In this document: positions 41,444 through 46,792 of the stretch, piece after piece
How positions within the stretch are numbered: the first letter of the stretch is position 1
Layout: the number at the start of each line of letters is the position of its first letter
DNA from: Fusobacteriaceae bacterium UBA2433
GTDB lineage: Bacteria; Fusobacteriota; Fusobacteriia; Fusobacteriales; Fusobacteriaceae
Assembly: GCA_002342785.1 (NCBI GenBank)
Contig: DDQV01000139.1
Location: 1-46,792 of the forward strand
DNA: 46,792 bases
Direction: 5' to 3'
Made by a program: the position numbers and the translations under genes
Notes under the pieces: model-generated
The model's input: the letters and a program-made list of their open reading frames with translations, nothing else
Told to the model about the DNA's origin: nothing
Database searches by the model: none

Positions 41444-41474
41444 TATAGAGTGTAGAAATTATCTACACTCTATA
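41444..41474 (+). terminator. Perfect hairpin after glpX
   Basis: TATAGAGTGTAGA (41444-41456), five-base loop, TCTACACTCTATA (41462-41474): a perfect 13-bp stem starting seven bases after the glpX stop. No T-run follows (TTAATATC), so it may act as an RNA-stabilising or partial terminator, or as a binding site for the next unit. Confidence 0.6.
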
Positions 41475-41504
41475 TTAATATCTAAGAATATAAGGAGTAA
41501 AAAT

Positions 41505-41999
41505 ATGTTATTTTATGATGATTTTATAAAAAAATTAGAGAATACAAATATAAAATTAAAAGATAAATATAAATTTGGATTAAACTTTACAAAAAAAATA
41601 GTTTGGATGGGAACAGGTATCCCTATTACACTTATTGGAGGATTCCAATTTTGGATGCTTAAAACTAATGGAGGTAATTTAATTGGTTTTATTTTATCTC
41701 TCCTCATGGTCTTATTTGGTCTTTATAATATAAAGATGTCCTTTGCCTATAAGATAGAGATCGATGTAATTAATAAACAATTAATTAATAAACAATTTAC
41801 CGTTGAATTAGATAAAGTAAAATTAATTGAACTTCGTAAGATGGTCGCTCCTAAAAGTAAAAAATTAGAAGCTTGTTTAGATATCATTACCCATGATAAA
41901 AAACAAATTATTCTCCCTCTTATTATGAATAATAAATTGGAATTTACATCTATTATCAAGGAGATAACTTCTGATAAATTTGTAATTATAAAGGATTAA
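41505..41999 (+). CDS. Small membrane protein, possibly PH-like domain
   Basis: 164 residues that I cannot assign to a named family. Two adjacent hydrophobic helices (about residues 32-51 and 57-76) are followed by about 85 residues with a strand-rich pattern (KIEIDVINKQLINKQFTVELDKVKLIEL), like bacterial PH-type domains that follow a helical hairpin in membrane proteins. That comparison is by pattern only. AAGGAG precedes the ATG. It ends two bases before the ArsR regulator gene, so the two are likely co-transcribed and the protein may be under metal control, but no metal-transport motif is present. Confidence 0.7.
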   Translation: MLFYDDFIKKLENTNIKLKDKYKFGLNFTKKIVWMGTGIPITLIGGFQFWMLKTNGGNLIGFILSLLMVLFGLYNIKMSFAYKIEIDVINKQLINKQFTVELDKVKLIELRKMVAPKSKKLEACLDIITHDKKQIILPLIMNNKLEFTSIIKEITSDKFVIIKD

Positions 42000-42001
42000 T
42001 T

Positions 42002-42346
42002 ATGGAAATTTGTAGATGTGTCTCAATCAATGAAGCCAGGGTAGATAAAGCAAAAAAAAAATTAGAAGGTCTTTCTTCATTAGAACAGACTGCTAAATTT
42101 TTTAAAATTTTAGGAGATAAAACAAGATTCAAAATAATTACCATTCTTTTAGATGAAGAGATGTGTGTTTGTGATATTGCAAATACCCTCGATATGACCC
42201 ACTCTTCAATCTCCCACCAACTTAAAATTTTAAGAGAAAATAGAGTCTTAAAAAATAGAAAAGAAGGTAAAGTTGTATATTATTCCTTAAACGATAATCA
42301 TGTTAAAAATATAATTCTTCAAGGGTTAGAACATCATAATCATTAA
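42002..42346 (+). CDS. ArsR/SmtB-family metal-sensing repressor
   Basis: 114-residue winged-helix repressor. Two metal sites known from different family branches can both be traced. One is the alpha-3N type: MEICRC at the N-terminus (C4, C6) with EMCVCDIA (C55, C57), as in CadC. The other is the alpha-5 type: D98-x-H100-x10-H111-x2-H114 at the C-terminus, with the same spacing as CzrA/SmtB zinc sensors. The recognition helix is in THSSISHQLKILRENRV. It follows a small membrane protein gene after two bases. No P-type ATPase or cation-diffusion transporter is adjacent, so the regulated genes are unclear. Cadmium, lead or zinc are the likely signals. Confidence 0.88.
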   Translation: MEICRCVSINEARVDKAKKKLEGLSSLEQTAKFFKILGDKTRFKIITILLDEEMCVCDIANTLDMTHSSISHQLKILRENRVLKNRKEGKVVYYSLNDNHVKNIILQGLEHHNH

Positions 42347-42365
42347 TTTTATCTCCACTGAAACG

Positions 42366-42394
42366 TTGAGATTTTATACGAATTGTGCTAATAT
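42366..42394 (+). promoter_or_regulatory. Promoter of the histidine kinase gene
   Basis: TTGAGA (42366-42371), exactly 17 bases, TAATAT (42389-42394), with TGC just before the -10. Transcription would start near 42401, about 23 bases before the ATG. Confidence 0.65.
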
Positions 42395-42423
42395 AGTATA
42401 GAATACTTAAAAAAGGAGGTAAA

Positions 42424-44082
42424 ATGACTATGTTAAAAATTAAAATATTCAAATCTTACCTACTTTTATTAGGAAAAAGTCTAATTCCTTTCTTTTTATT
42501 TATCTTTTTTTTATATCAGCTAAATGTTACACAAAATATAGCTAAACTAAAGTCTGAAAAAAAAATGATTTTAAACTTAATAAAAAAAGATATCGAAAAA
42601 GAATTTCTTGACTATGTAGATGATATTCGTTTTTTGTCTGAATCTTCACAAATAAAATTACTTCTATATGATAGATCTAATTTAAGAAAAAATCCATTTT
42701 TTTTAAAAGACTATCTCGAAATAAAAGATAAATATTTTGCTGGATATGTAAAAAATAATAAAGATGATATAATAATTAGTGAATATCTTGAAGATAAATT
42801 TTCTGAGCAACCTTTGATTAAAAATACTAAAAAAATAACTTTTCATACATTAGGAAACTACAGTAATAATTCTGCAATTAATATTATGGCTCCTATTTTT
42901 GGAAAAAATAAACTTTTTTTAGGAACAGTTTCCCTCTATGGAAATCAAATTTTTCTTGATAATATTTTAAAAAAATATTACTCTCAAAATTTAGTATCCA
43001 AAGGAAATTTTTATTTCTTTAATCTTGACAATGACAATAAAATTAACAATATCCTCAAAAAAAACGAATCTTTATCATTAAATCCTAATAGTGATTCTAT
43101 CTTTAAAGATAATATTTTATATACTTTTGACACAATAGATTTAAAAAAACTTCTCCCCAAAGTTGATTTTGACAAAGATATAAATTCTACTTGGAGATTA
43201 GTTATCAAAGTCCCTAAAATAAAGATAATTAATATGAAAAAACATTTTTTGTATGGATATAGATCTCTTAGTTTATTTATATTTTTGACTCTTTCTATCA
43301 CTATATGGACTATTTCAAAGGAAACAAATAAACGTAAATTCTATGAAAAAAAATTACAACTACAAAATGAAAAATTAATTGAAAATAATAGAACTAAAGA
43401 TAAGTTTATATCTATATTAGCTCATGATTTAAAAAGTCCATTTACTGGAATTACTGGAATTTTTAGTATCTTAACTAGAAAATATGATTCTTATGATGAT
43501 GCAAAGAAAAAAAAATTGATCTATTCACTAAATGATTCTATACAAGGAATAAATGCTCTTTTGATAAATTTATTGGAATGGTCTAAGATACAAAGAGGAT
43601 ATGCTATTCCATCTCCTATGAAAGTTAAGGTAAACGATCCTACTACTTCTGCATATCAAATCTTAAAATTAAGTTTAGAATCTAAAAATATTAAATTTTC
43701 AAATTATATTTCAGATAAACATTTTATCTTAGCTGATAAGAATATGGTAGAAGCCATTTTTCGAAATATCCTTTCAAACGCTATAAAATTTACTCCTAAT
43801 TTTGGAAAAATCGAACTTTATAGTGAACGAAAAGATAAATATATATATATATATTTCAAAGATAATGGAGTAGGTATGAACTTAGATATTCAATCTAAAC
43901 TATTTAAGTTAGATAAACATTTGACTACTTTAGGAACTCAAAATGAAAAAGGAACAGGTTTAGGTCTTATTATTACAAAGGAATTTATCCATCTTAATAG
44001 AGGTTGTTTAGAGGTTGATTCTATTAAAAATCAAGGAACTACTATTATTATAAAACTTCCTGAGTATAGAGATATCTCATAA
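42424..44082 (+). CDS. Membrane sensor histidine kinase, orphan
   Basis: 552 residues. Two membrane helices (about residues 15-33 and 278-300) enclose a periplasmic sensor of about 240 residues with no family I recognise, though its size and alternating pattern fit a double-Cache fold. The cytosolic half carries HisKA with SILAHDLKSPFTGI (H334), the N box FRNILSNAIKFTPN, G1 DNGVGMN, F and G2 GTGLGLIITKEF. It resembles PAS-less kinases that act on gliding or chemosensory-type regulators. No response regulator gene lies beside it. GGAGG precedes the ATG, and a good promoter lies upstream. The signal and partner are unknown. Confidence 0.9.
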   Translation: MTMLKIKIFKSYLLLLGKSLIPFFLFIFFLYQLNVTQNIAKLKSEKKMILNLIKKDIEKEFLDYVDDIRFLSESSQIKLLLYDRSNLRKNPFFLKDYLEIKDKYFAGYVKNNKDDIIISEYLEDKFSEQPLIKNTKKITFHTLGNYSNNSAINIMAPIFGKNKLFLGTVSLYGNQIFLDNILKKYYSQNLVSKGNFYFFNLDNDNKINNILKKNESLSLNPNSDSIFKDNILYTFDTIDLKKLLPKVDFDKDINSTWRLVIKVPKIKIINMKKHFLYGYRSLSLFIFLTLSITIWTISKETNKRKFYEKKLQLQNEKLIENNRTKDKFISILAHDLKSPFTGITGIFSILTRKYDSYDDAKKKKLIYSLNDSIQGINALLINLLEWSKIQRGYAIPSPMKVKVNDPTTSAYQILKLSLESKNIKFSNYISDKHFILADKNMVEAIFRNILSNAIKFTPNFGKIELYSERKDKYIYIYFKDNGVGMNLDIQSKLFKLDKHLTTLGTQNEKGTGLGLIITKEFIHLNRGCLEVDSIKNQGTTIIIKLPEYRDIS

Positions 44083-44154
44083 ACAAATTCATATATCTTT
44101 AGCAATTTAAAATATTTATATAATTTGTAACAAAAATAGAAAAAGAGGTCGAAG

Positions 44155-45027
44155 ATGAAGTACAATAAAATAAAAAATATAGATAAAAAAATATCACTTT
44201 TAGGATTTGGTTGTTGGGCTTTGTCTAAACATGGATGGAAAGATGTAAATCAAGAGGAAGCTATAAAAACTCTAGAAAAAAGTATTGAACTTGGTATAAA
44301 TTTTTTTGATACTGCTCCAATCTATGGATTTGGAAGATCTGAAGAGATCTTAGGAGAAGTTACAAAAAGCATTCGTAAAGACATAGTTATAGCTAGCAAA
44401 TTTGGACTTAGATGGAATGAATGGGGTCATGTTACCCATGACATATCTAGAGACTCTATTTTGTTTGAAGTAGAAGCTACTCTGAAACGTTTAAAGACTG
44501 ATTATATCGATCTCTATCAAGTTCATCACCTAGATAATAAAACATCTTTAAACACAATTTTTGAGACTCTCAATGAATTAAAAAAACAAAATATAATAAA
44601 AGGTATAGGAGTATCTAATTTTAAATTAGAAGAACTTAAACAAGCTTCCAAATTATGCGACATCAGTAGTATTCAAAATCAATATAATATGTTACAAACC
44701 AATGATGAAAAAGATATTCTACCTTTTTGTCAAAAAAATAATATTGGATATATCTCTTATAGTACATTAGCTCAAGGACTCTTATCAGAAAAAATAAAAA
44801 AAGGATATAAGTTTGCCAAGATGGATATAAGAAAATTTAATGATCTATTTCATAACAAAGATACTTTTGATAGGATTGAAGGATTGAGATCTCCTAACAA
44901 GGCACTAATAGAAAGTGCTTTTGAATATGTTATCAAACAAGAAGCTATAAAATCTATCTTAGTCAGTACTACAAAGATTAAAAATTTAGAAGAAAATATT
45001 AAACTAATTAAAAAATTAAGCAAATAA
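44155..45027 (+). CDS. Aldo/keto reductase
   Basis: 290-residue NAD(P)H-dependent oxidoreductase of the aldo/keto reductase TIM-barrel fold. Catalytic tetrad elements: FFDTAPIYGFGRSEEILG (Asp and Tyr), VIASKFGLRW (Lys) and LYQVHHLD (His). The cofactor region at the C-terminus carries SILVSTTKIKNLEENI in place of the usual PG-SP phrase. It is close to the general stress protein 69/YhdN group by pattern. The natural substrate is unknown. A ribosome-binding site AAAGAGG lies a few bases before the ATG. It converges on nusB and shares its terminator. Confidence 0.92.
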   Translation: MKYNKIKNIDKKISLLGFGCWALSKHGWKDVNQEEAIKTLEKSIELGINFFDTAPIYGFGRSEEILGEVTKSIRKDIVIASKFGLRWNEWGHVTHDISRDSILFEVEATLKRLKTDYIDLYQVHHLDNKTSLNTIFETLNELKKQNIIKGIGVSNFKLEELKQASKLCDISSIQNQYNMLQTNDEKDILPFCQKNNIGYISYSTLAQGLLSEKIKKGYKFAKMDIRKFNDLFHNKDTFDRIEGLRSPNKALIESAFEYVIKQEAIKSILVSTTKIKNLEENIKLIKKLSK

Positions 45028-45054
45028 AAAAACAGTCAAAGGACTGTTTTTTTT
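45026..45054. terminator. Bidirectional terminator between the aldo/keto reductase and nusB
   Basis: AAAAAAACAGTC-AAAG-GACTGTTTTTTTT is symmetric and touches both stop codons of two convergent genes. Confidence 0.92.
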
Positions 45055-45505
45055 AATTTTTTACAAATTTTGCTAATACTCCATTTACAAATTCATGGGA
45101 AGTTGTATCTCCATAAATTTTAGCTAGTTCAATAATTTCATTTAGAACAATTTCAAAACCAGTTTCTTCATACATTAATTCATATACACCAAATCTAAGT
45201 AATGATCTTTCTACACTTCCTATAGTTTGTAACGACCATTCATCCATTTTTTCATCAAGTTCTTGGTTTATAGTCCCATAGTGTTTATCTATTCCTTCTG
45301 CAAATTCTATGATGAACTCTTTTTCTGTTTCACTTAAAGTAAGTTCTTCAACATTATTAGAATCTTCTTCTTCTTCTTCTAATCTTTCTACCCTTCTGTT
45401 TCCATCTTGTAAAAAACTTTCTAATCTTTGTAATGGTGTTACCTTATTCATGTCAGCTTCAAATAGAAGCTTAAATAATTCTTCTCTTGCGATCTTTCTA
45501 CTCAT
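45053..45505 (-). CDS. nusB: Transcription antitermination factor NusB
   Basis: All-helical RNA-binding protein that, with NusE, binds boxA in rRNA leaders. The family markers are SRKIAREELFKLLFEADM at the N-terminus, then WSLQTIGSVERSLLRFGVYELMY and VLNEIIELAKIYGDTTSHEFVNGVLAKF. Between residues about 35 and 55 an acidic stretch (RLEEEEEDSNN) is inserted relative to common NusB proteins. 150 residues is normal. It is the last gene of the asp23-amaP-DUF2273 unit, the order seen in Firmicutes and Fusobacteria. Confidence 0.96.
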   Translation of the reverse strand: MSRKIAREELFKLLFEADMNKVTPLQRLESFLQDGNRRVERLEEEEEDSNNVEELTLSETEKEFIIEFAEGIDKHYGTINQELDEKMDEWSLQTIGSVERSLLRFGVYELMYEETGFEIVLNEIIELAKIYGDTTSHEFVNGVLAKFVKN

Positions 45506-45516
45506 AATTTCCCTTC

Positions 45517-45729
45517 CTATTCATCTTTTAATCTATTTACTAATATTTTTTTTAGCTTTTTAATATTTTCTTTATCTCCAAATATAGTTCCTAATAAAGT
45601 TGTCAACATAACCACTATCATAGACATAATACCATGTGTTATAAAGATATAACCAAAAGCAAATCCCATCAATCCACCTATATATTTTTTACTATTTATT
45701 GCAATTCTTTCTATCAATTCCTCTAACAT
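45517..45729 (-). CDS. DUF2273 small membrane protein
   Basis: 70-residue protein with a central hydrophobic region of one to two helices (about residues 17-48, GGLMGFAFGYIFITHGIMSMIVV) and a basic tail. DUF2273 proteins are found beside Asp23 and AmaP genes, and their size and position agree here. It starts two bases after amaP and ends eleven bases before nusB. Its biochemical role is unknown; it probably belongs to the membrane anchor of the Asp23 system. Confidence 0.82.
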   Translation of the reverse strand: MLEELIERIAINSKKYIGGLMGFAFGYIFITHGIMSMIVVMLTTLLGTIFGDKENIKKLKKILVNRLKDE

Positions 45730-45731
45730 AA

Positions 45732-46256
45732 CTATTCACCTCTTCCATTACTAGATCTTTCTTTAATTAACTTAGTTACTCTAAGTTCAACTTCTGTAAT
45801 ACTTAAATCTAAATAACTTTCGATCCTATCTTTGATATCTTGCTGGATTAAATTAAGGTCGTTTGAAAGGGACTGACTAGATATTATATCAATAGATACA
45901 AAAATTTTCAATTTTTTTCCATTAGTTTTATTTTTTACTTTTAAATTTTTAATTTTTGGATGATCTCCTACAACTTCTTTAACTATATTATTTACAGAAT
46001 TAGAAGAAATTTTTAACATTCCATTAGGAGTTTTCATTCTCAATTCTTTTGGTCTTTCAAAAATACTAATTAGTTTCTCTATAAATAATAATAGATAGAT
46101 TAGTGATACTCCTGCTATAACACCTCTTGTTATCAGGTTGTTAAAATCCAATATCTCTAAGTATGACGGAAAAATCCCTATATATATTCCAAATATAGCT
46201 AAGATAAAAATTCCTATCCATGCTACTCCGAAAATAAATTTTATAAACATATTCAT
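45732..46256 (-). CDS. amaP: Alkaline shock response membrane anchor protein AmaP
   Basis: 174 residues. Two N-terminal helices (about residues 5-27 and 40-62) are followed by a cytosolic domain distantly like Asp23 (NSVNNIVKEVVGDHPKIKNLKVKNK ... IDIISSQSLSNDLNLIQQDIKDRIESYLDLSITEVELRV). This is the layout of AmaP, which tethers Asp23 to the membrane. The gene is preceded by asp23 and followed by DUF2273, which supports the name. A hairpin lies between asp23 and amaP and may lower its expression relative to asp23. Confidence 0.85.
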   Translation of the reverse strand: MNMFIKFIFGVAWIGIFILAIFGIYIGIFPSYLEILDFNNLITRGVIAGVSLIYLLLFIEKLISIFERPKELRMKTPNGMLKISSNSVNNIVKEVVGDHPKIKNLKVKNKTNGKKLKIFVSIDIISSQSLSNDLNLIQQDIKDRIESYLDLSITEVELRVTKLIKERSSNGRGE

Positions 46257-46282
46257 TCCTCCAAATTTAAACCTTAAAAATA

Positions 46283-46305
46283 TTAGAGGCGTATAACGCC
46301 TCTAA
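46283..46305 (-). terminator. Hairpin between asp23 and amaP
   Basis: TTAGAGGCG and CGCCTCTAA pair across five bases and include the asp23 stop codon. On the minus strand AATATTTTTAAGG follows. It is probably a partial terminator or processing site that lets asp23 be made in excess. Confidence 0.7.
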
Positions 46306-46667
46306 TCTAATATTTCTTCTTCTTTTGAAATTTCTTTCACTTTAACATCTTGAACATAAACGTTTACTTCTACAACTTTAAGTCCAGTTAATTCTGTAAT
46401 ATTTTTAATTATATTTTCTTGTACACTGGTAGCTATTACTGGAATTGGATAACCGTATTCTACAATTATATGTACATCTACGCTACACTCTTTTTCTCCT
46501 ACTTCTACCTTTACACCTTTGGTCATCTTATTAATACCTAAAATCTTACTAACTTCGTCTGTTACTCCACTTGTCATCTTGTAGATTCCATCCACTTCCA
46601 ACGTTGCCTTAGCTGCAATTACTTTTACTACGTCATCAGCAATTTTTATGTTTCCTAATTCAGACAT
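46302..46667 (-). CDS. Asp23/Gls24 family envelope stress response protein
   Basis: 121-residue Asp23 (DUF322) protein. It begins with NIKIADDVVKVIAAKATLEVDGIYKMTS and ends with ITELTGLKVVEVNVYVQDVKV, both strongly typical. In Staphylococcus Asp23 forms a membrane-bound layer via AmaP and guards against cell-wall stress. It is the first gene of the unit, with GGAGGTGG upstream and an extended -10 promoter. Here it occurs in a cell with an outer membrane, where its role is less studied. Confidence 0.93.
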   Translation of the reverse strand: MSELGNIKIADDVVKVIAAKATLEVDGIYKMTSGVTDEVSKILGINKMTKGVKVEVGEKECSVDVHIIVEYGYPIPVIATSVQENIIKNITELTGLKVVEVNVYVQDVKVKEISKEEEILD

Positions 46668-46714
46668 CTGTCCACCTCCAAAAATATTTTATACTTATAA
46701 TTCTTTACACTTAT

Positions 46715-46723
46715 ATTATATCA
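46715..46723 (-). promoter_or_regulatory. Extended -10 element upstream of asp23
   Basis: TGATATAAT on the minus strand (46723-46715), about 45-50 bases before the asp23 ATG. No convincing -35 is seen. AAGGAAAAG near 46780 on the plus strand may be the ribosome-binding site of a gene beyond the window. Confidence 0.55.
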
Positions 46724-46792
46724 TTTTTGTTATCATTTCCTATTTTTTTTATTAATATATTTAAATTTAAATTAATTGAAGGAAAAGAGACA

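Overview
The window is AT-rich (roughly 70% A+T by eye) and reads as a chromosomal housekeeping segment from a member of the Fusobacteriota, probably a marine or anaerobic relative of Ilyobacter, Propionigenium or Psychrilyobacter. This placement is inferred from gene content, not from a search. Many genes are of the type shared with Firmicutes: RNase Y, YmdB, YqeH, TrmFO, the Asp23-AmaP set, and Prp with an N-terminally extended L27. They sit beside genes that imply an outer membrane with LPS: WaaA, a LolA-like protein, an outer-membrane beta-barrel protein and an O-antigen ligase. No rRNA, tRNA, CRISPR array, insertion sequence or prophage was seen.

Layout. (1) 1-20948, all minus strand: manA, ispG with an ankyrin lipoprotein, rarA-typA, secG, purA, trmB, then waaA/EamA permease/YibQ-like deacetylase/cmk/hslV/xerC-like/trmFO, a YqhQ-like membrane protein, and a three-gene sensory hydrogenase operon (2Fe-2S protein, FeFe-hydrogenase-PAS protein, SpoIIE-type phosphatase). 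(2) 21209-23822, plus strand: promoter, putative L21 leader, rplU-prp-rpmA and obg. (3) 24052-24864, minus: a small porin-like protein. (4) 25391-33224, plus: miaA; a lipoprotein with an RsbW-like kinase and an RsbV-like STAS protein; rny, ymdB, surE, prmA, yqeH. (5) 33265-34980, minus: O-antigen ligase. (6) 35213-41437, plus: a tightly packed operon of M20 peptidase, mreC, lolA-like, recO, PTS IIA, nrdR, DUF368, an FtsB/DivIC-like protein and glpX. After it come a small membrane protein, a metal-sensing ArsR regulator, a membrane histidine kinase and an aldo/keto reductase. (7) 45053-46667, minus: asp23-amaP-DUF2273-nusB.

Intergenic stretches over about 300 bases. 9069-9793 holds an intrinsic terminator, a 21-bp tandem repeat, copies of a CGTGTAATTTGTGA-type repeat and one copy of a composite element. 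23738-24051 holds the second copy of that element and two terminators. 24865-25390 holds the porin and miaA promoters and a 29-bp near-perfect palindrome. 20949-21307 holds the rplU promoter and leader; the rest is AT-rich with nothing else recognised.

The most interesting points are as follows. A composite intergenic element occurs twice, 14 kb apart on opposite strands. In each copy the order is a 15-bp palindrome, then a terminator, then two conserved blocks separated by exactly 22 variable bases. A putative hydrogen or redox sensing operon encodes a PP2C phosphatase with an extra C-terminal domain, and an RsbW/RsbV-like pair with no visible sigma factor is encoded about 6 kb away. The phosphatase family and the STAS family are natural partners, so a redox-to-partner-switch circuit is a testable idea. 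Other points are an HslV without an adjacent HslU, an ArsR protein carrying both known zinc/cadmium site types, and a matched Prp protease and L27 extension.
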